A DNA stretch of 49,414 nt from an uncultured Blautia sp. GTDB taxonomy: Bacteria > Bacillota > Clostridia > Lachnospirales > Lachnospiraceae. Under the pieces are notes generated by a model that saw nothing but the letters and a program-made list of their open reading frames with translations, ran no database searches and was not told where the DNA came from. The DNA is taken from contig CAKRMK010000022.1 of NCBI GenBank assembly GCA_934364795.1, forward strand, positions 1 through 49,414, written 5' to 3'. Every line of letters begins with the position of its first letter. Positions within the stretch are counted from its first letter, which is position 1. The position numbers and the translations under genes are program-made. Shown one piece after another: positions 26,707-36,319 of this stretch.

Positions 26707-27453
26707 ATGCTGAAAGAAAAAATAATAAAAAAATTAAACTCCAGGCGAGGCACCTCCATATTTTTCGGACTGCTGCTGTTTTTAGCAGCGTCCATATTAA
26801 GTGTTGTAATTATTAACGGTGCTGTAACTACTGTGAAACGTGTGACATCAGACAAAAAAGCGGAACAGAATTATCTGACCTGTTCCAGTGCCGCGCGGAT
26901 TTTACAGGATGCGATTATTAACAGCAAAGTCATTCGGACAGTGACGGAAACCAGAACGACAGGAACCAGTGGGACTTCCACGAAAACAGAGACTACCTGG
27001 AAAGTGGCAGCTGCTACGGACATAGGCACTCGTTCTCCTTTTGGAGATATGCTGAAAGGTTATGTACAGGAATATGTTGAAAATACTGAAAAATTTTCTG
27101 TTTCCACTTTTGGAGAAAAAGAGCTTAGTATTTCCGTACCGTCCAATATTACTACAGAACAGGGAAAGAGCATCGGTGAGGTAACGGCAAAGCTTATGAT
27201 AGACTCTGGTGTAGAAAGCAGTGGAACGTCAGAACCAGCAGAACCAGGCTGTTATATTACAGTTAAGCTGAAAGTGGGAACCGGGACAGATATCTGCCAG
27301 ATGGTACTGACTCTTAATGGAGTTGTGAGTACAAATTCAACAACAGGTTCAGAAACATCCGGCAAAACGGAGAAAATTAGTACCACAACCTATACATGGC
27401 AGGCAAATGATATTTTCTACGGTGAAGAACAGCGTAAACTAAAGGAGTCATAA
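26707..27453 (+). CDS. Minor pilin of the PilX/GspK type
   Basis: 248-aa membrane-anchored protein. A basic N-terminus ends in SRRG, then the hydrophobic segment TSIFFGLLLFLAASILSVV (about residues 16-34). The mature residue 5 would be Phe rather than Glu, the known exception in PilX/GspK-like minor pilins. The ectodomain is Thr/Ser-rich with KVGTGTDICQMVLTLNG. AAAGGAGG lies upstream of ATG 26707. Its stop overlaps the next start (TAATGA), so the minor pilins are translated together. It probably primes assembly with the next two proteins and the adhesin. Confidence 0.75.
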   Translation: MLKEKIIKKLNSRRGTSIFFGLLLFLAASILSVVIINGAVTTVKRVTSDKKAEQNYLTCSSAARILQDAIINSKVIRTVTETRTTGTSGTSTKTETTWKVAAATDIGTRSPFGDMLKGYVQEYVENTEKFSVSTFGEKELSISVPSNITTEQGKSIGEVTAKLMIDSGVESSGTSEPAEPGCYITVKLKVGTGTDICQMVLTLNGVVSTNSTTGSETSGKTEKISTTTYTWQANDIFYGEEQRKLKES

Positions 27454-27800
27454 TGAAAGGATATTTGAATTTCTTTAGAATTTCCAGAAAATTAAAAAAT
27501 AAATCAGGTGAAACAATTGCCGAAACACTGGTAACTATGGTGATTTTGTCACTGGCGGTTCTGATGATGGCAGGGGCAGTGGTTTCTGCGGCAAAGGTAA
27601 ATAAAAAGGCGGATAATACATCCACTGCCTTTACAGTGGGAACGGTGATATCGGGAAGTGGAACGAATGCTGCTACAGTTACCATCACACAGACAAATGG
27701 AGCCGGTGGAACGGGGACTTCTGCTACCAGTGCAACGCTTCCGGTGACAGTATATGAAACAAAAAACAAATATATTTATTATGAAACCGGACAATATTAA
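27453..27800 (+). CDS. Minor pilin (PilV-like)
   Basis: 115-aa prepilin. KSG/ETIAETLVTMVILSLAV has the Gly at -1 and Glu at mature position 5, then a hydrophobic helix and a short Thr/Ala-rich ectodomain. ATG overlaps the preceding stop by one base. The small size and position in the PilX-PilV-PilW-like trio point to a minor pilin of the initiation complex. Confidence 0.75.
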   Translation: MKGYLNFFRISRKLKNKSGETIAETLVTMVILSLAVLMMAGAVVSAAKVNKKADNTSTAFTVGTVISGSGTNAATVTITQTNGAGGTGTSATSATLPVTVYETKNKYIYYETGQY

Positions 27801-27863
27801 TAATGTTTGATTATGGTTTTTTCAACCGGTTTCAGAGCCACAGGCAGCTTACAGGAGAAAAAC

Positions 27864-28451
27864 ATGAGATTTACAGTCATAAAATCAATGAAAAATAAAA
27901 TACGAAAAAAGCTGTCAGGACAGACAGGTTTTTCCCTTGGAGAGCTGCTGGCGGCAACATTGATCCTGCTCCTTGCAAGTCAGGTGCTGGCGCAGGGAAT
28001 TACATTTGCAGTAAGGATGTACAACGAGTCACTGACCATATCCCATGGAAAGCAGTTGTGCTCCACTTTAACAAATGTGGTTGAAACAGAACTTCGATAT
28101 ACAACCAGTATTAAAATAGACAGCAGCAACACACTGCAAAACTATTTCAGTCCTACATACGGACAGACAAAAAGCAGTTTTTCTGTAATTGACAGTGAAG
28201 GAAATTTGACAAACAATACATCTGGCGGGGAACTGGCTATACAGATAACAGATCAGAACGACAAGCCCATCTGGCAGAAACTGGTTTCTTCAGCAAGCTA
28301 CAGTTCTTATGATCTGAAAGCGCAGATTGGAAGCGTGACCTATAGTGATAATAAATTTCATGTAATACTTATTATAATGAATAAAAATGGAAAAAATCTT
28401 GTTACCAATGAATTTGATGTTATTCCGGTGAACAAGTTGACGATAAGATAA
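27864..28451 (+). CDS. Minor pilin (PilW/PilJ-like)
   Basis: 195-aa prepilin with cleavage site TG/FSLGELLAATLILLLAS and Glu at mature position 5, followed by MYNESLTISHGKQLCSTLTNVVETEL, a pattern seen in PilW/GspJ-like proteins. I chose ATG 27864 because ACAGGAG lies 6 nt upstream; the frame is open from a TTG at 27807, but that adds an unlikely 19-residue leader. It lies 30 bp before pilB. Confidence 0.75.
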   Translation: MRFTVIKSMKNKIRKKLSGQTGFSLGELLAATLILLLASQVLAQGITFAVRMYNESLTISHGKQLCSTLTNVVETELRYTTSIKIDSSNTLQNYFSPTYGQTKSSFSVIDSEGNLTNNTSGGELAIQITDQNDKPIWQKLVSSASYSSYDLKAQIGSVTYSDNKFHVILIIMNKNGKNLVTNEFDVIPVNKLTIR

Positions 28452-28481
28452 ATACAAAATCAGGACAAGGAGAAAAGTGTC

Positions 28482-30236
28482 ATGGCATATAAACGTCTGG
28501 GTGACTTGCTGATCGCAGCGGGAACAATCACCCCTGAAGAATTGGATCTTGGATTAAAAAGACAGAAAGAAACCAAAGAGCGACTGGGTGCGGCGCTGAT
28601 TTCGGCAGGAATCATTACAGAGGCAGAGCTGATCGAGGCTTTGCGTCTCCAGCTTGGTATTGAATACATAGACCTTTCCAAAACCACAATTCCGATTTCC
28701 ATGGCACAGGTTGTTCCGAAAAATATTGCGAAACAGTTCCAGGTCGTACCGGTACAGATTGTAAAGGATGAGCTGTATCTGGCAATGAGTGACCCTATGA
28801 ACTTCTATGCCATTGAGGAAGTAAAAAAAGCAGTCCGTAAAAAAATTGTGCCAATGATCGCAACAGCAGAAGGTGTGGAACATGCGATTTTGGTTCTTTA
28901 CGGAAATGAAGGTGCTGCAAGGGCGATTGAGGCCATGAAGCGGGAGGCTCCCACTGAAGAGGAAAATACCGAGGAAAACATGTTTTCCGGGAATATTCTT
29001 AATGATAATATTAACGATGCGCCGACCATCCGCCTGGTAAACTCTATTATTGAACGTGCCATTTTGGAGCGTGCCAGTGATATTCATATTGAGCCAAAGG
29101 AAAAAGAGCTTCAGGTTCGCATGCGTATTGATGGAATGCTTCGAAAAATCCTGACTATTCCAAAAAATCTGCAAAATTCTGTTATTTCCCGTATTAAAAT
29201 CATGAGTGGAATGGACATTGCAGAACGACGTATTCCACAGGATGGACGATTTAATGTAAAAAATAAGAAACGTGAGTATGACCTTCGAGTTTCTTCCCTG
29301 CCTACTGTGTATGGAGAGAAAATCGTTGCCCGTCTTCTGGACAAAAGAGCCGGATATCTTACTCCGGATTCGATCGGTCTTAGCGGTTCAAACCTGGAAA
29401 AATACCAGCGTGCCATTCACTGTACCAGTGGAGTTGTCCTGATCGCAGGTCCTACCGGAAGTGGTAAATCTTCAACCATGAATACTATGATTTCTCAGTT
29501 AAATACCGAGGAAGTAAATCTGGTTACACTGGAGGACCCGGTAGAGTATAATATTGATGGTGTCAATCAGGTGCAGATCAATGAAAAAACAGGAATGGAT
29601 TTTGCCAACGGACTTCGTGCAATCCTCCGTCAGGACCCGGATATTATTGCGGTAGGAGAAATTCGAGACGGCGAGACTGCACAGATCAGTATGCGAGCCG
29701 CTATTACAGGACATGTTGTGCTTTCTACCATTCATACCAATGATGCGGTGGGAACCATTGAACGTCTGGAGGATATTGGAGTAGAGCCCTATCTGATCGC
29801 CACTGCGCTTAGAGGTGTTATTTCACAGCGTCTTGTACGCCGCATCTGTCCGAAATGTAAAAAGAGTTATGAAGCTTCTGATGAAGAAGTAAGACGCCTT
29901 GGGCTTAGCACAGAAAGGAAGCATATTTTTTATCGTGGTGAGGGCTGTGCGGACTGCTTTAACACTGGATATCGCGGACGAATTGGTGTATTTGAGATTC
30001 TGGAAATCACACCGGAGCTGCGAACAATCATCTCCCAGGAAGCCGGCAGACCTGCTATTGAGAAGGAACTGGCAAGTGACAGAAGCGAGTTTAAAACCCT
30101 CCGGGAAAATGCTATTGAGCTGGTAGAAGAGGGAATCACAACAGCAGAAGAGGTTCAGAGGGTTATCTATGAGACGGGTGATGTAAAAACGGTTCAGGAA
30201 GAGAATGAGGATAAGAAAGAGTCGGAATTGGTATAA
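28482..30236 (+). CDS. pilB: PilB, type IV pilus extension ATPase
   Basis: 584-aa cytoplasmic hexameric ATPase that powers pilin polymerisation. The N-terminal MshEN-type domain (1-150, GDLLIAAGTITPEEL and IEYIDLSKT) often binds c-di-GMP in related proteins. Walker A is GPTGSGKSS at about 323-331, with the Asp box TLEDPVEY, Walker B around AILRQDPDIIAVGEIRD, and the His box STIHTND. The tetracysteine zinc motif CPKC...CADC is present. AAGGAG precedes ATG 28482. If the MshEN domain binds c-di-GMP here, it would link fibre extension to the HD-GYP phosphodiesterase at 5.4-7.9 kb; that link is inference. Confidence 0.95.
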   Translation: MAYKRLGDLLIAAGTITPEELDLGLKRQKETKERLGAALISAGIITEAELIEALRLQLGIEYIDLSKTTIPISMAQVVPKNIAKQFQVVPVQIVKDELYLAMSDPMNFYAIEEVKKAVRKKIVPMIATAEGVEHAILVLYGNEGAARAIEAMKREAPTEEENTEENMFSGNILNDNINDAPTIRLVNSIIERAILERASDIHIEPKEKELQVRMRIDGMLRKILTIPKNLQNSVISRIKIMSGMDIAERRIPQDGRFNVKNKKREYDLRVSSLPTVYGEKIVARLLDKRAGYLTPDSIGLSGSNLEKYQRAIHCTSGVVLIAGPTGSGKSSTMNTMISQLNTEEVNLVTLEDPVEYNIDGVNQVQINEKTGMDFANGLRAILRQDPDIIAVGEIRDGETAQISMRAAITGHVVLSTIHTNDAVGTIERLEDIGVEPYLIATALRGVISQRLVRRICPKCKKSYEASDEEVRRLGLSTERKHIFYRGEGCADCFNTGYRGRIGVFEILEITPELRTIISQEAGRPAIEKELASDRSEFKTLRENAIELVEEGITTAEEVQRVIYETGDVKTVQEENEDKKESELV

Positions 30237-30286
30237 AAACCAGAGATAAAGGTAAAAAAATATGTACGAAGCGGAGAAAATAGATT

Positions 30287-31333
30287 ATGTATAATGTAGA
30301 AGATTTAACAGAGTTAGCCAAAAGAAACGGAGCGTCAGATATTCATCTTGTGTGTGGACTGCCGCCCAAATACCGACTGGACGGACAGCTGGAAAATATG
30401 GCAGATGAAAGACTGACAGAAGATGACTGTGATATGCTCTGCCAGGATCTGGCGAAGGATGCCATGTATGAAAAATTAGAATATACAGGAGAGCTTGATT
30501 TTTCCCGGGAAATAAGGGGAATCCGCTGCAGATGCCATGTGTTTAAGCAGCAGGGAAAGGTATCCGCAGCTATCCGTCTGTTAAGTGAATCTATTCCAAG
30601 ACTGGATTCTCTGGGGCTGCCTCCGTCAGCACTGGAATTTACCAAACTGCACAAAGGAATCGTGCTGGTAACGGGAGAAACCGGTTCCGGTAAATCTACT
30701 ACATTAGCCGCAATGCTGGATGAGATCAATCATACAAGAAAGAATCATATTGTAACTCTGGAAGATCCAATTGAGTATGTTTACACGCCAGATCTTTGTG
30801 TGATCAACCAAAGAGAGGTGGGAAAAGATACTGCAAGCTTTTCAGAGGGACTTCGTGCCAGTCTTCGTGAGGATCCGGATGTTATTCTGATCGGTGAGAT
30901 GCGAGATAAAGATACGATTGAGACTGCTATTACAGCGGCAGAAACCGGACATCTTGTATTTGGAACTTTGCATACAGGAAGTGCTTCCGATGCCATTGAC
31001 CGAATGGTGCAGGTTTTCCCGGAAGGAATGCAGAATCAGATCCGCCTGCAGCTTTCCATGACACTGATGGCAGTTATTTCCCAGCAGCTTGTGAAGAAAA
31101 AAATGGGAGGCCGTGTGCTTGCCAGTGAAGTGATGGTGGTTACAGACGGAATTCGAAATATGATCCGCGGCGGTAACACTCCGCAGATTGCCAATGCCAT
31201 TGCAACAAGTGCTGCCATTGGTGGTCAGACCATGGATCAGTCACTTGTGAACCTGGTGCGTTCCAGACAGATTGATAAATCTGTGGCAATCGAGTATGGC
31301 CATGATCAGGCTTATATTAAGAAGAATGCATAA
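30287..31333 (+). CDS. pilT: PilT, pilus retraction ATPase
   Basis: 348-aa ATPase that depolymerises the fibre, giving twitching motility and DNA uptake in characterised systems. It has the N-terminal GASDIHLVCGLPPKYRLDG, Walker A GETGSGKSTT from residue 130, VTLEDPIEY, LREDPDVILIGEMRD and FGTLHTGSA. The family C-terminal AIRNLIR motif is present as GIRNMIR. Length is normal. Its presence means the pili are probably retractable. Confidence 0.94.
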   Translation: MYNVEDLTELAKRNGASDIHLVCGLPPKYRLDGQLENMADERLTEDDCDMLCQDLAKDAMYEKLEYTGELDFSREIRGIRCRCHVFKQQGKVSAAIRLLSESIPRLDSLGLPPSALEFTKLHKGIVLVTGETGSGKSTTLAAMLDEINHTRKNHIVTLEDPIEYVYTPDLCVINQREVGKDTASFSEGLRASLREDPDVILIGEMRDKDTIETAITAAETGHLVFGTLHTGSASDAIDRMVQVFPEGMQNQIRLQLSMTLMAVISQQLVKKKMGGRVLASEVMVVTDGIRNMIRGGNTPQIANAIATSAAIGGQTMDQSLVNLVRSRQIDKSVAIEYGHDQAYIKKNA

Positions 31334-31463
31334 AACACAGAAATGCATAAAAAGAGCAAGTGCGTAAAACATAGAAATGTATAAAGAGAGCAAGTGCGTA
31401 AAACACAGAAATGCATTAAAAACAGCTAATGTGTAAGACATAGAAATGTGGCAAACAGCAAGT
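31328..31463 (+). repeat. Four tandem ~34-bp repeats between pilT and pilC
   Basis: Units at 31328-31361, 31362-31395, 31396-31430 and 31431-31463 follow the pattern GYRTAARACAYAGAAATG plus an A-rich stretch and AGCAAGT. They are contiguous, with no spacers. The first unit overlaps the end of pilT. Confidence 0.85.
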
Positions 31464-31490
31464 GCAGAAAAGACAGGCATGTTGTATAAT
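31462..31490 (+). promoter_or_regulatory. Possible internal promoter before pilC
   Basis: TGTATAAT with TATAAT at 31485-31490, 36 nt before the pilC start. The -35 (GTGCAG, 31462-31467) is poor. It directly follows the 34-bp repeats, so the array could affect its activity. Confidence 0.35.
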
Positions 31491-31526
31491 GGGGTCATAT
31501 GTATATGTCAGAAAGGTGGACGAGAA

Positions 31527-32741
31527 GTGGCAACCTACAAATATACTGCCATCTCTAAAGACGGAGTAAAAGTCTCCGGTGTAGTAGAAGGCTTTAATGA
31601 GTTTGATGCGGTAGACCGTATCAAACAGGACTGCGATATCGTTCTGAAGCTAACCGAGGTAGAAGAAAAAAAGCCCGGGCTTCTGAACATGGAAATTGGT
31701 GGAAACCGTCTGAATACGAAAGCATTTTCCCTGATGTGTGCTCAGTTTTCCATTATCCTGCAGTCTGGTATTCCTATCGGCCGTACGGTTCGACTGATCG
31801 GGGATAAAATGACTGACAAAAAGCTAAAGGGTATTTTGAAAAAAGTAGCAGAGGATGTGGAGGCTGGACGAAGTGTTGCAACCAGTTTCCAGGAGCGTGG
31901 CGGTAAGCTGTTGCCGGCAGTTTTTATTGAAACGATCCGTGCCGGAGAGGAATCTGGAAACCTGGCAAGAGCTTTTGAAACCATGTACCAGCACTATGAC
32001 AAACAGGTAAAAATGCGCGCAAAGGTGCGTAATGCTCTGATTTATCCGGCATTTGTCCTTGCTCTTGCAGTGGGCGTTGTAATTGTGCTGATGGTAAAAG
32101 TTGTACCTACTTTCATTGATATTTTTGCATCGTATGAAGCGGAATTGCCTTTAATTACACAGTCTCTGATCTGGGTATCTAATTTCTTCAGGAAATATAT
32201 CCTGCTTATTGCACTGGTGGTGGCAGCCATTACAATTATTTTCAAACTCTATGCCAACACGGAAAAAGGCCGCATGAATGTGGCGAAGCTGGCACTGAAA
32301 ATTCCAGTGCTTGGAAATGTTACGCTGCTTAGCGCGGCAAGTGAATTTTCAGCAAATCTGACCACTTTGATTGGCGCCGGTTTGCAGCTTACCAGAGCGG
32401 TCAGCATTACTGCAAGAGTTATCAATAATTATTATATCAGTCAGAGTGTTGGAAAAATGACTTCCCGTCTGGAAGAGGGACATACTCTTGGCGAGTGTAT
32501 GAGAGAAGCAGGCTGCCTGCCGGATATTCTGGTTGATATGACGGCTGTAGGTGAGGAAACAGGAGAGCTTGAGGGAACTTTACATACGGTTTCCGGCTAT
32601 TATGAGTCTGAACTGGATATGGCAGTCCAGGATGTGCTGAAAAAACTGGAGCCGACTTTATTGATTTTTATGGCTGTTGTTGCAGGATATATCGTACTTG
32701 CAGTTTATATTGCGATGTTCCAGATGTATAGTGTTATGTAA
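31527..32741 (+). CDS. pilC: PilC, pilus assembly platform protein
   Basis: 404-aa inner-membrane protein that couples the motor ATPases to pilin subunits. The GspF-type pattern is repeated twice: FSLMCAQFSIILQSGIPI...FIETIRAGEESGNL and EFSANLTTLIGAGLQL...MTAVGEETGELEG, with membrane helices near residues 170-200, 225-245 and 375-400. I use GTG 31527 (AAAGGTGG 8 nt upstream). The frame is open from an ATG at 31446, which would add 27 residues out of keeping with the family, whose members start ATYKYTA. Confidence 0.93.
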   Translation: MATYKYTAISKDGVKVSGVVEGFNEFDAVDRIKQDCDIVLKLTEVEEKKPGLLNMEIGGNRLNTKAFSLMCAQFSIILQSGIPIGRTVRLIGDKMTDKKLKGILKKVAEDVEAGRSVATSFQERGGKLLPAVFIETIRAGEESGNLARAFETMYQHYDKQVKMRAKVRNALIYPAFVLALAVGVVIVLMVKVVPTFIDIFASYEAELPLITQSLIWVSNFFRKYILLIALVVAAITIIFKLYANTEKGRMNVAKLALKIPVLGNVTLLSAASEFSANLTTLIGAGLQLTRAVSITARVINNYYISQSVGKMTSRLEEGHTLGECMREAGCLPDILVDMTAVGEETGELEGTLHTVSGYYESELDMAVQDVLKKLEPTLLIFMAVVAGYIVLAVYIAMFQMYSVM

Positions 32742-32842
32742 GAGGCTAAAGAATGTTTGAAAAATCCTGCCTGTAAGATACAGATCCTGCTCTGACGGTT
32801 GGAGAAGCAACTATAAATAATAAGAAAACAGGAAAAAATGAA

Positions 32843-33652
32843 ATGTCGATATATGAAGATACGTTTTTTATGATATACTGTTGTGTACTGGCAGGTGCTT
32901 TTGGTGCAGTGCTTGGTTCATTTCTGAATTGTGCTGCATGGCGGATGGCTCATGGAGAGTCTTTTATAAAAGGAAGAAGTCATTGTACAAGCTGTGGTCA
33001 TGTTCTGGGATTTCTGGATCTGATTCCGGTTTTTTCATGGATTTTCCTGGGAGGCAAATGCCGATACTGTAAAACTAAAATCAGCCCCAGATATATGCTG
33101 ACAGAACTTTTTTTTGCAGCAGTCAGTGTACTTAGCCTGTTACGATGGGATATTTCAGCGGAATATGTGAGAAATATGGTGCTGGCATGCTGTCTGTTTT
33201 GCCTGTCGCTGGTTGATCTGGAGATCTTTGAAATCCCAAACGGATGCGTGATCATCCCTGCCCTTGCATGGTTTGCGGCACTTCCGTTTATGGGAATGAA
33301 GGGAATGGATGTGCTGATGCATGTGCTTTCCGGCGTAGGCTTAGGCGGGGTTATGCTTGTACTGGTACTGATCTTTGATAAAATCCTTGGCAAAGAGAGT
33401 ATGGGAGGCGGTGACCTGAAGCTTTTTGTGGTTACCGGATTGTATCTGGGAGTTGCCGCATCGTTGTTTGCTCTGTTTTTTGCCTGTGTTTTGGGGCTTC
33501 TGACAGGAGCAGTTATGAAATATCTGGATGAAAAACATCTAAACACAGAGAGAAATGCACAGATTCCGTTTGGCCCGGCGATTGCAATGGCGTCTTATGT
33601 GATGCTTCTGTATGGGGACGGCCTGGTGAACTGGTATCTGGGACTGCTTTAA
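32843..33652 (+). CDS. pilD: PilD, prepilin peptidase / N-methyltransferase
   Basis: 269-aa polytopic membrane protease that cleaves prepilin leaders after Gly and usually methylates the new N-terminus. Zinc-type cysteine pairs CTSCGH and CRYCKTK mark the bifunctional form. The aspartyl protease pair is Asp in SLVDLEIFEIPN and the GGGDLKL (GxGD) motif. It should process the giant adhesin, the minor pilins and the major pilins in this window. Weak AGGA lies about 10 nt upstream of ATG 32843. Confidence 0.94.
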   Translation: MSIYEDTFFMIYCCVLAGAFGAVLGSFLNCAAWRMAHGESFIKGRSHCTSCGHVLGFLDLIPVFSWIFLGGKCRYCKTKISPRYMLTELFFAAVSVLSLLRWDISAEYVRNMVLACCLFCLSLVDLEIFEIPNGCVIIPALAWFAALPFMGMKGMDVLMHVLSGVGLGGVMLVLVLIFDKILGKESMGGGDLKLFVVTGLYLGVAASLFALFFACVLGLLTGAVMKYLDEKHLNTERNAQIPFGPAIAMASYVMLLYGDGLVNWYLGLL

Positions 33653-33703
33653 AGTGTAGATAAAATAATCATAGTAAAAGACATAGGATAGAAGAGGTTT
33701 GTT

Positions 33704-35632
33704 ATGGCAAAATCATGTCTTGGAATTGACATAGGAAAGGATCAGTTAAAGCTGGTTCTGATGAAAGGGGAAACTATTCAGAAGACTGCATCGGTGCAGA
33801 TGCCGGAGGGACTTTTGAAAGAGGGCAGGATCGTTTCTGTGGAGACCACAGGAGAACTTATTCGTAAAACCATGAGGGAAAACAAAATCCGCTGTAAAGA
33901 AGCGGCTGTTGTGGTGTCTTCAGGAATCTGCTTTCTTCGTAATGTAACCATGCCGGAAATGACACCAGATCAGCTGGTGTATAATTTGCCCTATGAATTC
34001 CGTGATTATATTACGGATGAGTTGAAAAAGTATACATTTGACTATTCATGGGGATCTGGAGAGGTTCCTTTAAAGGCAAAAAAACTGAAAAAAACCAGGA
34101 AAAAGAAGAACGAAGAAAAAGACGAAAATTCAAAAAATGAAGAAGGCTCTGAGCGTAAGGAAATGGAACTTCTGGCAGCGGCCGCTCCTGTGGAGGATAT
34201 TGAAGATATCCGCCTTATGGCGCGAAAAGCAGGTTTAAAGCTGACATTTGCCGCCCCGGAGGTTTCTGCCTGTGAAAACCTTCTCCATTACAAGCTGAAG
34301 GATGAGCAGGACAAAGAGAAAGAATATGGAATTCTTGACCTTGGAAGCACTTCCAGCCGTCTTTTGATTTTTAAGGGGGACAGGCACCAGGTTACCCGTG
34401 TAATTGAGCGGGGAATGGAACAGGTAGAAGAACTGCTGGCAGATTATTTCCATATTGATATTCATCTGGCGCATACCTGGCTTCTGGCTAATCATGAGGA
34501 TTGTGTAAACAGTGATGTGTGCAGAGATGCGTTTGCCCAGATTAGTGTAGAGCTGATGAGAGCGTTAAATTTCTATCAGTTCAGTAATCCGGACAGCCGT
34601 CTGGAAGATATCTGGATCTGTGGTGGTGGTGCTTCTATTGAGGCAATGCGTCAGAGCCTTAAGGAAAGCCTGGATGTGAATATTCACGATGCAGGAGAGC
34701 TTCTGGAGAGCATGGGTGGAAATCATGTATCGGGTACACCGGCACTGTGGCTGATCGCGGCAGGAACAGCTCTTGGAAGGACTGCCCGCGTGGCGAAAAA
34801 ACAGATTAACCTGGCACTTGCAGGACAGAAGAAAAAACATTATTTTGTTGCGATTCCTGCAATCGGAGCAATTGTGGCTGCAGCTGGATTTCTTGGAAAA
34901 GTAGCTGTAGCAGACCGTCTGGTGGAAATGAGTGTGCAGCAAAGTCTGGCATCAGATTTGCAGAAGCAGGTGGATGATGTTACAGATTATATTGCCGGTT
35001 TTGGAGATCTGCAGCAGACGTATGCACATTATACCTATCAGGGACTTTCGGTAGATGAGCTTAGTTATATCAACCGCCCGAAGGTTTTGAAACTGATGAA
35101 AGAAGTGATTTTTCCAAAAGTGACTGTAAGTAGCTGGAGCCTTAGCGGTAATCAGCTTACCCTTCCGGTAACAGGAGAAAATCTTTCGGATATTAATGCA
35201 CTGGTGCAGCAGCTGGAAGATGAGAAGCTGGTGGATTACTGTAATGTAATGACTGCGGTAACAGATGGAAACCAGGAAACTGAGCGGGCTGCGGATAAGG
35301 TTACAGGACAGATCGTGGTTTATCTGGCTGATTCTACAGAAGACGAGGAAAGCGAAGCGGCGGAAACTGGGGATGAAGCTGGAAGTGAGGAAAGCGGCGG
35401 AGCGGAGAGCGGAGCGGCTGGAAATGAGGAAGGCATTGGAGCGGAGAGTGAAGCGGCCGGAAATGAGGAAGGCGGCGGAGTGGAAAGCGAAGCAGCTGGA
35501 AATGAGGAAGGCAGCGGAGTGGAGAGCGAAGCGGCTGGAAACGATGAGGGCAGTGGAGTGGAAAGCGAAGCGGTTGGAAACGCAGACGCAGGAGCACAGA
35601 ATGAGGAAGAAGCGGGAGGTGTACAGGAATGA
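33704..35632 (+). CDS. PilM-PilN fusion, pilus alignment protein
   Basis: 642-aa protein. Residues 1-355 are an actin-like PilM domain (SCLGIDIGKDQLKL, YGILDLGSTSSRLLIFKG, IWICGGGASI). A membrane helix at about 380-400 (HYFVAIPAIGAIVAAAGFLG) then leads to a PilN-like coiled stem and ferredoxin-like ectodomain to about 545. PilM and PilN are normally separate and bind each other, so the fusion fixes this contact. The C-terminal ~90 residues are an acidic tail of 13-residue repeats (ESEAAGNEEGSGV type). Residues 125-150 are a Lys/Glu-rich insertion. The stop overlaps pilO by 4 nt. Confidence 0.82.
   Translation: MAKSCLGIDIGKDQLKLVLMKGETIQKTASVQMPEGLLKEGRIVSVETTGELIRKTMRENKIRCKEAAVVVSSGICFLRNVTMPEMTPDQLVYNLPYEFRDYITDELKKYTFDYSWGSGEVPLKAKKLKKTRKKKNEEKDENSKNEEGSERKEMELLAAAAPVEDIEDIRLMARKAGLKLTFAAPEVSACENLLHYKLKDEQDKEKEYGILDLGSTSSRLLIFKGDRHQVTRVIERGMEQVEELLADYFHIDIHLAHTWLLANHEDCVNSDVCRDAFAQISVELMRALNFYQFSNPDSRLEDIWICGGGASIEAMRQSLKESLDVNIHDAGELLESMGGNHVSGTPALWLIAAGTALGRTARVAKKQINLALAGQKKKHYFVAIPAIGAIVAAAGFLGKVAVADRLVEMSVQQSLASDLQKQVDDVTDYIAGFGDLQQTYAHYTYQGLSVDELSYINRPKVLKLMKEVIFPKVTVSSWSLSGNQLTLPVTGENLSDINALVQQLEDEKLVDYCNVMTAVTDGNQETERAADKVTGQIVVYLADSTEDEESEAAETGDEAGSEESGGAESGAAGNEEGIGAESEAAGNEEGGGVESEAAGNEEGSGVESEAAGNDEGSGVESEAVGNADAGAQNEEEAGGVQE
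35396..35587 (+). repeat. 39-bp tandem repeats coding the acidic tail of PilM-N
   Basis: About five in-frame units (35396-35431 partial, then 35432, 35471, 35510 and 35549, each 39 bp) encode a 13-residue Glu/Gly/Ala-rich unit. The units are close enough in sequence to expand or contract in frame. Confidence 0.88.
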
Positions 35633-36255
35633 AAATCATGAGTCGTGATTTTACAACGCGGGAAAAAGCATTACTTCTGTTTCTTACTTTAATTCTTATA
35701 TGTGCCGGATATTATCTGGTAGTTGATCAGCCTGTACGAAGTGCGATTAACGAAGCGAAAAGCCAGCAGGATGAATTGAATACAGAGCTTATGCTTCTTC
35801 AGACGAAAGCAGCATCTTTATCCAGAATGCAAAGTGAACTGGATTCCATTGAAGAGGACGGAACTCTTGGGAAAATGGGAAGTTACAACAACTCAAAAGC
35901 AGAGCTTGATGAACTGAACCAGATTCTTCAGGATGCCAATACATATGATATCAGTTTTAGTGATGTTACCAGAGATGGAAATCTGATCAGGAGAGCGTTT
36001 AGCCTGACATTTTCTGCGTCTAATTACAACAAAGCACAGGATCTTGTAAACCAGCTTTGTACCGGAGAGTGGAGATGTCTGGTAAGTGATATCCGGGTGG
36101 CAGCAGATGGAGATGATCTGGAAACCGGTGCTGTGAATGTTGGTGTGACTGCAACTTTTTATGAGACAATGGAAGGTGGAAAAGCAGATAGCGGACTTCC
36201 GGCAGATGTGTCTGGAACAACGGATAGTTTTAGTACGGAATCTTATTATGAGTAG
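35629..36255 (+). CDS. PilO-like pilus assembly protein
   Basis: 208-aa bitopic protein with one membrane helix (KALLLFLTLILICAGYYLVV, residues 11-30), a coiled coil (about 36-70) and a small alpha/beta ectodomain, the architecture of PilO/GspM. It should pair with the PilN part of the preceding fusion. ATGA overlap with the upstream stop shows translational coupling. The short C-terminal tail is Ser/Thr-rich. Confidence 0.78.
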   Translation: MKIMSRDFTTREKALLLFLTLILICAGYYLVVDQPVRSAINEAKSQQDELNTELMLLQTKAASLSRMQSELDSIEEDGTLGKMGSYNNSKAELDELNQILQDANTYDISFSDVTRDGNLIRRAFSLTFSASNYNKAQDLVNQLCTGEWRCLVSDIRVAADGDDLETGAVNVGVTATFYETMEGGKADSGLPADVSGTTDSFSTESYYE

Positions 36256-36319
36256 GGTTTTATAAGGTAAATTTTATCAGTGGATATGAATAAATTGAAG
36301 ATCAGGGAGGAAAACCATC

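Noticed and set aside
31328..31463. Possible CRISPR array
   Set aside because: The 34-bp units are contiguous with no spacers between them, are imperfect, and no cas gene is present.
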